Below are positions 8,993-17,506 of a DNA stretch of 64,000 bases, piece by piece; the stretch's first letter is position 1; every line of letters starts with the position of its first letter. The translations under genes and the position numbers were made by a program. Below the pieces are notes generated by a model. That model made no database searches. It saw nothing but the letters and a program-made list of their open reading frames with translations, and had not been told where the DNA came from. The DNA comes from an uncultured Chitinophaga sp. (lineage in GTDB: Bacteria > Bacteroidota > Bacteroidia > Chitinophagales > Chitinophagaceae): NCBI RefSeq assembly GCF_902168175.1, contig NZ_CABHOU010000025.1:558001-622000 (forward strand), given 5' to 3'.

Positions 8993-9024
8993 CAAAAGTA
9001 GAAGCGGGTGCATAACTTTACAAG
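8993..9024 (-). promoter_or_regulatory. promoter of the DoxX gene
   Basis: On the minus strand TACTTTTG (8993–9000) matches TAnnTTTG exactly, with TTG (9021–9023) 20 bases upstream as a -33 element. The predicted transcription start is only a few bases before the ATG. The element lies in the divergent region shared with the HxlR regulator. Confidence 0.6.
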
Positions 9025-9062
9025 AGCGGCGAAAATTGTTAAGAACGCACAAAAAAGTAAGT

Positions 9063-9428
9063 ATGCCACCCAAAGCCACTTCCACTAATGCACTGAATAA
9101 AAAAGAAATTGATGCCTCCTGCGGGGTGGCCTTTACCCTGTCGCTCATTGGCGGGCGCTGGAAACCGGCCATTTTATGGGCCTTACTGGATGGCAGAAAG
9201 CGATATAGTGAATTAAAAAGGACTATCCACCAGGTATCGGAACGTATGCTCACGGCCCAGTTGCGCGAGCTGGAAGAGCATGGCCTGATCAGCCGGCACG
9301 TATTTCCCGAGGTGCCCCCGAGGGTGGAATATGAGTTAACCGAGCTGGGATGGTCGATGAAAGGCCTGCTGCAACAGATATCAGACTGGGGCGATGTACA
9401 CCGGCAGCCCGAAACAGCACAACTTTGA
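9063..9428 (+). CDS. HxlR family transcriptional regulator
   Basis: A 121-residue winged-helix protein of the HxlR (HTH_20) family. Signature segments are GGRWKPAILWALLDG (residues about 29–43), RYSELKRTIHQVSERMLTAQLRELEEHGLI (about 46–75) and the wing with PRVEYELTELG (about 84–94). Cys20 lies just before the domain, matching the N-terminal Cys used by redox- or electrophile-sensing HxlR proteins. The ATG at 9063 (MPPKAT) is chosen because the family starts close to this point. It is divergent from DoxX and probably controls it. Confidence 0.9.
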   Translation: MPPKATSTNALNKKEIDASCGVAFTLSLIGGRWKPAILWALLDGRKRYSELKRTIHQVSERMLTAQLRELEEHGLISRHVFPEVPPRVEYELTELGWSMKGLLQQISDWGDVHRQPETAQL

Positions 9429-9536
9429 CAATACTTTAACAAGGCTCTTTCCCTTACCCATGCTGCATTCCAGTGCAGAACCCACCATCTTCCCCAAATA
9501 TTTTGGCCAACTGCACTATTGTGGGCCCCTGGGACG

Positions 9537-9544
9537 TAAATTTG
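9537..9544 (+). promoter_or_regulatory. -7 promoter element upstream of TetR–AarF operon
   Basis: TAAATTTG matches TAnnTTTG exactly, 62 bases before the TetR start. A TTG lies 15 bases upstream, closer than the usual spacing. Confidence 0.4.
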
Positions 9545-9605
9545 TATAAATCCGATTTATTAACCCGATCCCGTCCCTAAAAAACATTCTAAAACCGAAT
9601 TAATC

Positions 9606-10232
9606 ATGGAAAAAAGTGAGATCCGCGCCGCTTACGAGCAATACTGGCTGGAAAATGGGAAAGAACCCGTTTCGGTATTTGCCTTTGTGCAGCCCCTGAA
9701 CATTACAGAAGCAGCGTTTTACGATCATTACAGCTCGTTCGACGCCCTGGAAAACGACATCTGGCTGGGCATTTTTAATGGCACCCTGGCCAAATTACAA
9801 GGCGATGAAACCTATCGCGCATACACCTCCCAGGAAAAACTCCTGGCCTTTTACTTCATGTGGGTGCAGGACCTGAAAGAACACCGTAGTTACATCCTGC
9901 TGCAAAAGAGCCGATTCATGCTGCCCGGTGCCGAACTGCGCCAGCTGGAAATGTTCCGCAGGGCGTTTTACGACTACGCCTCCAGCCTTATCAAAGAAGG
10001 TTACCAGGGCGAACAGATCAAGGAAAGAAAATACATTTCCGATCAGTATGTACACGGCTTCTGGCTGCAGGCGCTGTTTGTTTTACGTTACTGGATAAAA
10101 GATACCAGCGAACGTTTCGAAATGACGGATGCCGCCATCGAGAAAGCGGTGAACCTGAGCTTCCAGCTGATACGCAGCAATACGCTCGATAGCCTGCTAG
10201 ACTTCGGTAAATTTATTCTCACCAGGAAATAG
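9606..10232 (+). CDS. TetR/AcrR family transcriptional regulator
   Basis: A 208-residue TetR-like regulator. The N-terminal helix-turn-helix is recognisable (residues about 5–50, with FAFVQPLNITEAAFYDHYSS placing the recognition helix near 30–44). It is followed by a long all-helical ligand-binding domain. It precedes an AarF/ABC1 kinase gene by 10 bases, so the two form an operon. This TetR–ABC1 kinase pairing recurs in Bacteroidota to my knowledge. The ligand is unknown; autoregulation is likely but no clear palindrome was found upstream. Confidence 0.82.
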   Translation: MEKSEIRAAYEQYWLENGKEPVSVFAFVQPLNITEAAFYDHYSSFDALENDIWLGIFNGTLAKLQGDETYRAYTSQEKLLAFYFMWVQDLKEHRSYILLQKSRFMLPGAELRQLEMFRRAFYDYASSLIKEGYQGEQIKERKYISDQYVHGFWLQALFVLRYWIKDTSERFEMTDAAIEKAVNLSFQLIRSNTLDSLLDFGKFILTRK

Positions 10233-10242
10233 CGCGAACGAT

Positions 10243-11535
10243 ATGAAGGAGCAAAATAATATCCCTACCGGTAAAGTGGAAAGGGCAGGTAAATTCGTGA
10301 CCACCGGGTTAAAAGTTGGCGGCAATTACATTAAACATTACACCCGCAAACTGCTGGACCCATCTACCACAAAGGAAGAACTGCACCAGGATAATGCGGA
10401 AGATATATACGATACTCTTAGCAACCTTAAAGGCAGCGCCCTGAAAGTAGCGCAAATGCTGAGTATGGACAAGGGCATGCTGCCCAAAGCGTACACCGAC
10501 AAGTTTACCATGTCGCAATACAGCGCCCCTCCCCTTTCGGGCCCGCTGGTGGTAAATACCTTCGTGAAAACACTGGGCAAATCGCCCTCTCAACTGTACG
10601 ACAGCTTCGAGATGAAAGCCAGCAATGCTGCCTCCATCGGCCAGGTACATAAAGCCACGAAAGACGGGAAAAAACTGGCCGTTAAAATCCAGTATCCTGG
10701 CGTAGCCAACAGCGTAAAGTCTGACCTCCGCATTGTAAAACCTTTTGCCGTGCGAATTGTAGGTATGAACGAGGTGGATATGGACAAATACTTCGACGAA
10801 ATTGAAACCAAACTACTCGAAGAAACAGACTACAAACTGGAACTACAACGCTCTGTAGAACTCTCCGAACTTTGTGCGCACATTCCCAACCTGGTATTCC
10901 CGAAATACTACCCGGATATGTCGTCCGACAGGATCATTACCATGGACTGGCTGGAGGGCAAACACCTGAAAGAGTTCCTGGAAACCAATCCTACACAGGA
11001 AGTACGTAACAAAATCGGCCAGGCGCTGTGGGACTTTTACCAGTTCCAGATGCATACACTTCGTAAAGTACATGCAGACCCGCACCCGGGCAACTTCTTA
11101 CTGCGCGAAGATGGTACAGTAGGCATTTTCGACTTTGGTTGCGTGAAGGAAATTGATGAACATTTTTACGTGAATTACTTCCTGCTCACCGACAAAGAAG
11201 TGTTGAAGGACGAGCAACGCAGAAGAGAAATTTACACTAACCTCGAAATGATACATCCGAGCGATAGCGAAAAAGAAATAGAGTTCTTTTCTGCCCTGTT
11301 CCAGAAGATGACCTCCCTGTTAACGTTACCGTTTACAGTAGATCGTTTCGACTTTGGCGACGAGGCTTATTTTGCAGAGATATATGCCTACATGGATTAC
11401 CTGTATAACCTGAAAGAAGTGCGCGAATCGAAGGTGGCAAGGGGAAGCAGGCATTCGTTGTACGTGAACAGGACCTACTTTGGGTTGTACTCCATTTTGA
11501 GCGATCTGAAGGCGGATGTAGTGACGAAGATGTAA
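10243..11535 (+). CDS. AarF/UbiB (ABC1) family protein kinase-like protein
   Basis: A 430-residue ABC1-family atypical kinase. Family hallmarks are the KxGQ-like N-terminal element NLKGSALKVAQMLSMD (about 62–77), the Ala-rich loop AASIGQVHKA (about 128–137) with KLAVKIQYPGV (about 143–153), the catalytic HADPHPGNFLL (about 280–290) and FDFGCVKEI (about 298–306). In other organisms such proteins support quinone biosynthesis or lipid homeostasis as ATPases or kinases. No membrane span is evident. The downstream hairpin terminator closes the operon. Confidence 0.9.
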   Translation: MKEQNNIPTGKVERAGKFVTTGLKVGGNYIKHYTRKLLDPSTTKEELHQDNAEDIYDTLSNLKGSALKVAQMLSMDKGMLPKAYTDKFTMSQYSAPPLSGPLVVNTFVKTLGKSPSQLYDSFEMKASNAASIGQVHKATKDGKKLAVKIQYPGVANSVKSDLRIVKPFAVRIVGMNEVDMDKYFDEIETKLLEETDYKLELQRSVELSELCAHIPNLVFPKYYPDMSSDRIITMDWLEGKHLKEFLETNPTQEVRNKIGQALWDFYQFQMHTLRKVHADPHPGNFLLREDGTVGIFDFGCVKEIDEHFYVNYFLLTDKEVLKDEQRRREIYTNLEMIHPSDSEKEIEFFSALFQKMTSLLTLPFTVDRFDFGDEAYFAEIYAYMDYLYNLKEVRESKVARGSRHSLYVNRTYFGLYSILSDLKADVVTKM

Positions 11536-11554
11536 AATACAGAACATAAGTAAT

Positions 11555-11592
11555 ATAGAAAGAGGCTGTTCAGACAGCCTCTTTCTATTTGA
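11555..11592. terminator. intrinsic terminator, 14-base stem
   Basis: ATAGAAAGAGGCTG and CAGCCTCTTTCTAT pair perfectly around a six-base loop, followed by TTT. It separates the convergent AarF and VOC genes and could act on both. Confidence 0.85.
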
Positions 11593-11613
11593 GTATATTG
11601 ACATTGCTGACAA

Positions 11614-12000
11614 CTATATCTTCGCCTCAAACCCCGGATTATAAATCACCCCGATAATATTACCCCAGGGATCTTTTACCATAGCCACCATAATATCGCC
11701 GCCCACCTCGCGTGGCGGGTCGTACGGCGTTGCGCCTGCGGTTATTAATGAATTGTAAGCGGCAGTAATATCAGGCACCCCCCAATAAGTTTCTACACCG
11801 CCACTGCCTGGCGCCAGTGCATCTGCGTCGTCCGCAGCGGGTTGCAGGCCCAGTTCGTAGCCGGCAATGTTAAAGCCGATATAAAACGGTTCGTCGAAAT
11901 AAGGTTCGGTTTCAAAAGCTTTACTGTACCAGGCCTTTGCTGCTGCCATATCTTTTACGCGGTATATAACGGTGCGCAGGCCCTGAAACTGACTACTCAT
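11614..12000 (-). CDS. VOC family (glyoxalase-like) protein
   Basis: A 128-residue vicinal oxygen chelate protein with two βαβββ modules: VIYRVKDMAAAKAWYSKAF at the start and GVPDITAAYNSLITAGA near 75, ending with VKDPWGNIIGVIYNP near 112–124. Such proteins cover glyoxalase, bleomycin-resistance and dioxygenase roles. The specific reaction cannot be assigned. It has no signal peptide and is monocistronic as far as seen. Confidence 0.88.
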   Translation of the reverse strand: MSSQFQGLRTVIYRVKDMAAAKAWYSKAFETEPYFDEPFYIGFNIAGYELGLQPAADDADALAPGSGGVETYWGVPDITAAYNSLITAGATPYDPPREVGGDIMVAMVKDPWGNIIGVIYNPGFEAKI

Positions 12001-12041
12001 AATCTGATCATTTAAAGGATGAAATTCCTTATCAACTTACA

Positions 12042-12081
12042 AAAAAACAGCCAGCCTGTAAAAAATTACCGGCTGGCTGCA
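12042..12081 (-). terminator. intrinsic terminator for YiaA/B gene
   Basis: CAGCCAGCC / GGCTGGCTG stem; on the minus strand it is followed by seven T. It lies just downstream of the YiaA/YiaB-type gene. Confidence 0.85.
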
Positions 12082-12103
12082 AACTTTTAAGGTAAGAAGA
12101 TAA

Positions 12104-12532
12104 TTAGTTGTCGTTAGATGCAACGGCTTTAGGAGCTTCGTCCTTAGCAGCCGCCTGCGCATCGCGGGTATTTTTTTGTACGGTAATAGCGCCAAATACG
12201 CTGAGCAGGAAGGCGAAGGCGTAAAAACCTTTTTCACTCGGCAACAGTGTGGCATTCCACAAACCGATGATGAGCAACACGATGGTGAGCAACATCGATA
12301 CCCAGCTGATGCCGTAATAAATATCCGTAACCGGCACTCCTTCGAGGCGGTCGCGCACACATTTTTGTACGGAAACTGCAGCAAAAAGGCCATACATCAA
12401 CACAGTGAAGTAATATCCTTTTTCATTTAACTGCATCGTAGCGTTGAAGAGGCCAATGTTAAAGCCGGCAATACCGGCGAATAATGCAACCCAGGAGGCG
12501 GCAACAAAGGCAACAGACGGTTTTTGTTTCAT
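12104..12532 (-). CDS. YiaA/YiaB family inner membrane protein
   Basis: A 142-residue membrane protein with two tandem YiaA/YiaB-like modules. Each has a pair of helices: about residues 8–30 and 38–55, then 70–92 and 98–115. The two modules share a pattern ([15 protein letters not shown] against [16 protein letters not shown]). The C-terminal 25 residues are a soluble Ala/Lys/Asp-rich tail. In E. coli these are small inner membrane proteins of unknown function. A terminator follows it. Confidence 0.85.
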   Translation of the reverse strand: MKQKPSVAFVAASWVALFAGIAGFNIGLFNATMQLNEKGYYFTVLMYGLFAAVSVQKCVRDRLEGVPVTDIYYGISWVSMLLTIVLLIIGLWNATLLPSEKGFYAFAFLLSVFGAITVQKNTRDAQAAAKDEAPKAVASNDN

Positions 12533-12607
12533 GTTGTACGTTATAGGTGATAAATGTGACGGAAAAATAGATAAATTCTCCGTACTCCAACACCCATTAG
12601 GGAAACT

Positions 12608-13069
12608 TTAACTATTATGGCATAACCATGTATCCACGCTACGCATGGTTTCTGTTAAATATTCCTTCGCTTCTTCCACGAAACTAATACCACATTTAAA
12701 ATAACCAAGGCTGATGAGATGCAACTGGTTTTTAAGCTCGTTTTCAGACACAAAATCACTTTCGAGAAACGCGTGAAAGCGCGGGATATCGGAAGTACAA
12801 AGTTGTATGGCCTGAATATAAAAATCGTGCGTGGCGCGGGCATGAGAGGCCAGCAACATATCTTCCATTTCGGAGAGATATTGTCCGCCGGAGTTAAATA
12901 ACAATTGTGAAAAACCGCCCTGCGTAAGATTATACGTAAAGAAATCTGCCAGCATTAAAGTGTTTACCTGTTCGGGCACCTTTGCGGGGCGTTGGGTTTG
13001 CATGTACTGCCGCGTTTTATCGGCAAGGTCGTAAAGCTGCTGTTCTGGCTGTGGCTGAGCCGTTTCCAT
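12608..13069 (-). CDS. DMP19/DUF4375-like protein
   Basis: A protein of 153 residues from the ATG at 13069 (METAQP); an upstream ATG at 13111 would add 14 residues that look unlike the family. The core LADFFTYNLTQGGF-QLLFNSGG with following helices resembles DUF4375 (DMP19 family). The remainder is helical and acidic, with no membrane span. DMP19 homologues include DNA-mimic proteins, but many family members are uncharacterised, so function stays open. Confidence 0.65.
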   Translation of the reverse strand: METAQPQPEQQLYDLADKTRQYMQTQRPAKVPEQVNTLMLADFFTYNLTQGGFSQLLFNSGGQYLSEMEDMLLASHARATHDFYIQAIQLCTSDIPRFHAFLESDFVSENELKNQLHLISLGYFKCGISFVEEAKEYLTETMRSVDTWLCHNS

Positions 13070-13247
13070 ACCGTTCTTTTTTATGAAGATAGGGATATGC
13101 ACCGAAACCACCCATCTTTATTGATTGTTATACTGACACTTTTTAACGCTAAAAGCTTTGATTTATCTGAGTTTTCGTCTACATTTATTTCTACCGGCTA
13201 TTATTCCACGATTTATTTTCTGATGAGCTGATATAAACTAACTGAGG

Positions 13248-15944
13248 ATGAAAACAAACAATCCCCTATCTCGCCGCGCGTTCATGAAAAACTCGATGGT
13301 GCTTACAGCAGGACTACCCGTACTGTCGGCTTTCGGCAAAACGGGCTCCGATGTATTAGCTGCACCCGGCCCGCTCACTGTTCCATTACGCTGGCTCGAT
13401 AAACAGGCACCAGTTGCCGGCGGTGGCGTAACATGGGGTGTTCCATGGCCCAAAGGCATCATTAAAAAAGATGAATTTATATTGGAAGATGCGGACGGCA
13501 AAGCCATTCCGCAACAATCGTGGCCCCTGGCCTGGTGGCCCGACGGATCGCTGAAGTGGAGCGCACACGCCATCTCCCTGCAACAACAGCCGCCGGCACA
13601 ACTGCTGCTGAAACCAGGCAAACAAAAGTCTTTCACAAACACCATCAAAACAGAAAATAATGCCACTTCCATTCGTATAGACACTGGTGTTATACAATGC
13701 GAGCTGGCGAAAAAAGGAAATGTGCTGGTGAATTACATTCGCCACAACGGTCGTGATATAGCCACAGGCGGCAAGCTGGTACTTTTGAACAGCACCGATC
13801 CTGATGCAGCAGCCGTTACACGCAGCACATTCGAGGGCGATATCGAAAAGATAAGCCTGGAACAGAATGGCCCGTTACGCGCCGTGGTGAAGATAGAAGG
13901 TAAACATACCGGTGGAGGGCGTGCCTGGCTGCCTTTCATAGTTAGATTGTACTTCTACCAGGGTAGCGCCGCCATTCGCGTGATGCACACCATCGTATTC
14001 GACGGCGACGAGCAAAAGGATTTTATTACTGGATTAGGATTGCGGTTTACCGTGCCCTTAAAAGACGAACTGCACAACCGGCACGTCCGCTTCTGTGGCG
14101 AAAACCAGGGCGTATTTGCGGAAGCAGTACGTGGGCTTACCGGGTTGCGGCGCGACTCCGGCGAGGCCACCCGCGAAGCACAGGTAAACGGCAAAGCAAC
14201 ACCGGATGCAGCCACTTTTCCCGCCGCTGTTAAAGATCGCCTGCAATATATTCCAGCCTTTGGCGACTACACCCTTTCACAGATTACAGCCGATGGTTTC
14301 ACTATTCAGAAACGCACCGGTAAAGGATTTGGCTGGATAAGTTCTGCTTTCGGCAAACGCGCGGCCGGCCTGGCTTACCTGGGCACGCCCCAGGGAGGTA
14401 TCGCTTTAGGTATCCGCAACTTCTGGCAAAGTCACCCCGCCCAGTTAGACATCCGGAATGCGGCCACCGACAATGGCGAAATCACCGCCTGGCTCTGGGC
14501 GCCGGATGCTCCCGCAATGGACCTTCGCTTTTACCACGATGGTATGGGGCAGGATACATTCCCTAAACAACGTGAGGGACTGGAAATTACTTACGAAGAC
14601 TACGAACCCGGTTTTGGTACGGCCATGGGGGTAGCCCGCACCAGCGAACTACAACTTCATATATTACCTGCCACACCTGCCAACGCCGAGCTGGCAGCGA
14701 TTGCAAACACCATTCAGCAACCGCCCGTACTGTCCTTCTCTCCGGAACACTGGCGAAGGGCTGGCGTATTTGGCAGCTGCTGGAGCCTGCCGCCCACCAC
14801 ATCGCCTGCTACAGAAAGAGTAGAAAAGGAACTCGACTTCTTTTTTAACTATTACCACCAGCAGGTAGAACAGCGCCACTGGTACGGCTACTGGAACTAT
14901 GGCGATGTAATGCACAGCTACGATGCAGACAGGCATCAGTGGCGGTATGATGTTGGCGGCTTTGCCTGGGACAATTCCGAGTTAAGCACCGACATGTGGT
15001 TATGGTATTACTTCCTGCGCAGCGGCCGCGCCGATGTGTTCCGCATGGCCGAAGCCATGACCAGGCATACGGGTGAGGTAGATGTGCATCACCTCGGCCG
15101 CTTCGCCCCGCTGGGCTCCCGGCACAACGTGCAACACTGGGGCTGCAGTGCCAAGCAACTGCGCATCAGCACGGCTACCAACCGCCGCTTCTACTATTAC
15201 CTTACCGGCGACGAGCGTGTGGGTGACCTGATGCGCGAGCAGATAGACGCTGCCAAAACCCTGAGAGATATAGTACCAGGCAGGAAGATAGGCGCACCGC
15301 AAGGCAACCCGGAAGGCGATTACGCCACGGTTTCCTTTGGTACCGACTGGGGCTCGCTGGCGGCGGCCTGGCTTACGGAGTGGGAACGTACAGGCAATAC
15401 AGTAGCAAAAGACCGGCTGCTGAACAGCATGCAAACTATTGCCGCACAACCGAACGGCTTTTTTACCGGCGGGTCACAAATGGAACTGGCCACCGGTAAA
15501 TTCAAAATAAGTAATGCCTTTTCCGTATCGCACCTGAGCGCCGCTTTCGGACTGCCCGAAATATGCCTGGAGCTGATAGATGTAGTGAAGAACCCCGCGT
15601 TCGAGAAGGCCTGGCTGCAATACTGTACACTTTATAACGCCAGTGCTGAAGAGCAGCAGGCCGCACTGGGAAAGAGCCTTGGCAAACTGAACCTGCGGCA
15701 GGGCCATGCCCGCCTCACCGCTTTTGCCGCCAACCGTAAAAAAGACCCGGCACTGGCTGCAAGGGCCTGGAAGGAGTTTATTAATGCTCCCGGCGACCTC
15801 CGTAACACCACGCCTGCCGTTAAAAAGCTGGCAGGGCCGGAAGTGCTTAATCCAATAGATGAGGCAGAAGGAGTATCGACTAACGCCGTGGCGCAATGGG
15901 GGTTAACGGCAGTATTTATGCTGGAGTACCTACAGGCGCCTTAA
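13248..15944 (+). CDS. exo-rhamnogalacturonan lyase-like protein (PcRGLX/YetA type, PL26)
   Basis: An 898-residue secreted protein with a twin-arginine leader (RRAFMKN at residues 6–12, hydrophobic to about 30). Three regions fit the PcRGLX/YetA architecture. The N-terminal RIFT-like domain has VPLRWLD and TWGVPWPKGII near 45–75. The central β-sandwich spans about 150–500. The C-terminal α/α toroid starts near 520 with HWYGYWNYGDVMHSYD near 545 and GGFAWDNSE near 570. The family removes disaccharides from rhamnogalacturonan I. Neighbours include a secreted DUF6250 protein 500 bases on, but no SusC/SusD. The assignment rests on recalled family features. Confidence 0.78.
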   Translation: MKTNNPLSRRAFMKNSMVLTAGLPVLSAFGKTGSDVLAAPGPLTVPLRWLDKQAPVAGGGVTWGVPWPKGIIKKDEFILEDADGKAIPQQSWPLAWWPDGSLKWSAHAISLQQQPPAQLLLKPGKQKSFTNTIKTENNATSIRIDTGVIQCELAKKGNVLVNYIRHNGRDIATGGKLVLLNSTDPDAAAVTRSTFEGDIEKISLEQNGPLRAVVKIEGKHTGGGRAWLPFIVRLYFYQGSAAIRVMHTIVFDGDEQKDFITGLGLRFTVPLKDELHNRHVRFCGENQGVFAEAVRGLTGLRRDSGEATREAQVNGKATPDAATFPAAVKDRLQYIPAFGDYTLSQITADGFTIQKRTGKGFGWISSAFGKRAAGLAYLGTPQGGIALGIRNFWQSHPAQLDIRNAATDNGEITAWLWAPDAPAMDLRFYHDGMGQDTFPKQREGLEITYEDYEPGFGTAMGVARTSELQLHILPATPANAELAAIANTIQQPPVLSFSPEHWRRAGVFGSCWSLPPTTSPATERVEKELDFFFNYYHQQVEQRHWYGYWNYGDVMHSYDADRHQWRYDVGGFAWDNSELSTDMWLWYYFLRSGRADVFRMAEAMTRHTGEVDVHHLGRFAPLGSRHNVQHWGCSAKQLRISTATNRRFYYYLTGDERVGDLMREQIDAAKTLRDIVPGRKIGAPQGNPEGDYATVSFGTDWGSLAAAWLTEWERTGNTVAKDRLLNSMQTIAAQPNGFFTGGSQMELATGKFKISNAFSVSHLSAAFGLPEICLELIDVVKNPAFEKAWLQYCTLYNASAEEQQAALGKSLGKLNLRQGHARLTAFAANRKKDPALAARAWKEFINAPGDLRNTTPAVKKLAGPEVLNPIDEAEGVSTNAVAQWGLTAVFMLEYLQAP

Positions 15945-15950
15945 AATAAA

Positions 15951-15982
15951 AGCAGGACAACTTGCGGTTGTCCTGCTCTCTA
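15951..15982. terminator. intrinsic terminator
   Basis: Eleven-base perfect stem AGCAGGACAAC / GTTGTCCTGCT, five-base loop, between the lyase (+) and a small convergent ORF (−). A-rich sequence precedes it, so it could also act on the minus strand. Confidence 0.8.
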
Positions 15983-16004
15983 TCTTATATCAAAAAAATA
16001 CAAC

Positions 16005-16259
16005 TTAAAGGCTGCTATAACCTCGCCTTCTTGCGGGAATCCTGATGGGAGTCCCTTTTTCTTCTTTCACGTGGGACCTAAAGGCACCAGTCTGTAACTT
16101 TTGTTCTTTCTCTACGCCTACATTATTTTTAATGCCTGGCACTTCTATCGTTACAACTGCTGTTCTGCCATGTGGCTTAATGGTCGGAGCCTGACCGGGG
16201 ACATTCAATGCTTGCATAAAAAATAAGGTTTTAAAAGAATTCTGAAACTTATTAACCAT
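16005..16259 (-). CDS. small basic hypothetical protein
   Basis: An 84-residue ORF with no recognised domain. The N-terminal 15 residues are mildly hydrophobic; the rest is basic, with a C-terminal PARRRGYSSL. An ATG at 16217 (MQALNVPG) is an alternative start. An exact minus-strand -7 element lies 19 bases upstream (16278–16285), and a terminator sits at 15951–15977, so a real transcript is plausible. It is not conserved in any family I know. Confidence 0.5.
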   Translation of the reverse strand: MVNKFQNSFKTLFFMQALNVPGQAPTIKPHGRTAVVTIEVPGIKNNVGVEKEQKLQTGAFRSHVKEEKGTPIRIPARRRGYSSL

Positions 16260-16277
16260 TCACTACTTATAGTAGTA

Positions 16278-16285
16278 CAAATATA
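16278..16285 (-). promoter_or_regulatory. -7 promoter element for the small ORF
   Basis: TATATTTG on the minus strand matches TAnnTTTG exactly, placing a transcription start about 10–15 bases before the ATG at 16259. Confidence 0.5.
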
Positions 16286-16444
16286 AAGCCACTTAAACGA
16301 GTGCTGTTTTGTGCGGAAAAACCAAGAAAATCGGTGTCGGTTAATGGCTGGTCGGTACTGTTGAGTGGAAATCATTCCACATTTTAGGGTTGGTTATCTG
16401 CACATCACAAAGATACTTTTTTTCATAATAAGAAATTTGAACCG

Positions 16445-17113
16445 ATGTTGCGATACTTCACATTTTTCTTACTACTATTCGTAGTACTCACATCAGCAGC
16501 ACAACGCCGCGTTTTAAAGAAATATGATTTTAATCATACGCTTGACACTACAGTGTGGGTGGTGGAAATGGCGAACGTGGGTAACTCAGGTGTATACACC
16601 AAAAAAGGCAAACTTGTGCTGGATACAAAAGGTGGTGTAACGGTTTGGTACAAATACGCATTGACAGGCAGTTACAGGATTGAGTTCGAGCGTACGGTGT
16701 TAGTTAACGGAGGTGAAAACGACCGTTTATCCGACCTGAACGTGTTCTGGCAGGCTATTGACCCGCGCAACAGCAACCTGTTTACCCGTAAGGGCACTTT
16801 TGAAGAATACGATTCGCTGCGTATGTTTTATGTTGGTATGGGCGGTAATACTAACACCACTACACGCTTCCGGCGTTATGAGGGCGACGGGCGCAAAACT
16901 TTGTTAGCGGAAAAGAACGACCAGGCCCACCTGCTCAGGGCGAATAAAACCTATCGTATTGCTATTATAGTACAAAACGGCAGCACCAGTTTTTGGGTAG
17001 ACGGGCAATGCGTTTTCTCCGCCAAAGGCCAGCAGCAGGGCGATGGGCACTTCGGGTTCAGGAGTACCTGGTCGCGGCAGGAAATCAGTAATTTCAGGAT
17101 TCTTTATCTATGA
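16445..17113 (+). CDS. secreted DUF6250 domain protein
   Basis: A 222-residue protein with a clear signal peptide (hydrophobic residues 4–17, cleavage near SAA/QRR). The mature part looks like a concanavalin/laminin-type β-sandwich of the DUF6250 kind: DLNVFWQAIDP near 98–108, YVGMGGNTNTTTRFRRYEGDG near 127–147, and a final HFGFRSTWSRQEISNFRIL. DUF6250 proteins often occur with pectin or other polysaccharide lyases. Here the nearest upstream + gene is a rhamnogalacturonan lyase candidate. A carbohydrate-binding or lyase-like role is inferred. Confidence 0.75.
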   Translation: MLRYFTFFLLLFVVLTSAAQRRVLKKYDFNHTLDTTVWVVEMANVGNSGVYTKKGKLVLDTKGGVTVWYKYALTGSYRIEFERTVLVNGGENDRLSDLNVFWQAIDPRNSNLFTRKGTFEEYDSLRMFYVGMGGNTNTTTRFRRYEGDGRKTLLAEKNDQAHLLRANKTYRIAIIVQNGSTSFWVDGQCVFSAKGQQQGDGHFGFRSTWSRQEISNFRILYL

Positions 17114-17270
17114 GAATCTGACTCGCAAAAAAATAGTTCCATTTTCAGAAAATAACCTATTACCAACCACCGCTTTTCTACGACTATATATTTATACGCC
17201 ATCAGCCGTTCAAGACAAGCGGCTGGGTATCCCCTTCGGGAAGGCTCCTTCTGATCTCCAATTTCAGGGT

Positions 17271-17330
17271 CATTGTACCGGTTTTTGGGAACGATGGTAA
17301 TGGGAATTACATCGTGCCTGCGGTACAATG
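17271..17330. repeat. 60-base nested hairpin
   Basis: The outer arms CATTGTACCG / CGGTACAATG are perfect. An inner hairpin (17291–17315) pairs about ten bases with one bulge. It has no T-run, so it is not a simple terminator. Confidence 0.65.
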
Positions 17331-17357
17331 GCTCTTTTCTAACTGGCGGACCCTTTT

Positions 17358-17398
17358 TAAAATAAAATATCCACATATTAAATCCATATTTTATTTTA
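17358..17398. repeat. 13-base A/T-rich inverted repeat
   Basis: TAAAATAAAATAT (17358–17370) and its exact reverse complement (17386–17398) flank a 15-base loop. It lies about 110 bases upstream of the sigma factor start. Confidence 0.65.
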
Positions 17399-17506
17399 TT
17401 CCGTTAGTAATTGTATCCCATTACCATCAAACCCAAGTTTATTCTCCTAATCATTAGCGGGCAACGATTGATCAATTAGCTAACCGTGTAAAATTGTACG
17501 GCCGTT

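Larger units (their letters stand above)
17114..17506. other. intergenic region with nested inverted repeats
   Basis: There is no gene in these 393 bases. Three perfect inverted repeats are seen. CATTGTACCG / CGGTACAATG (17271–17280, 17321–17330) encloses ACGAT-g-GTAAT / ATTACATCGT (17291–17315). A 13-base pair GATGGTAATGGGA / TCCCATTACCATC lies at 17293–17305 and 17416–17428. A 13-base A/T arm pair lies at 17358–17370 and 17386–17398. The first and second compete for the same bases, so two alternative folds exist. Confidence 0.7.

Noticed and set aside
17114-17506. Insertion sequence or MITE with target duplications
   Set aside because: Inverted repeats are nested rather than terminal, and no flanking duplication or transposase is visible.
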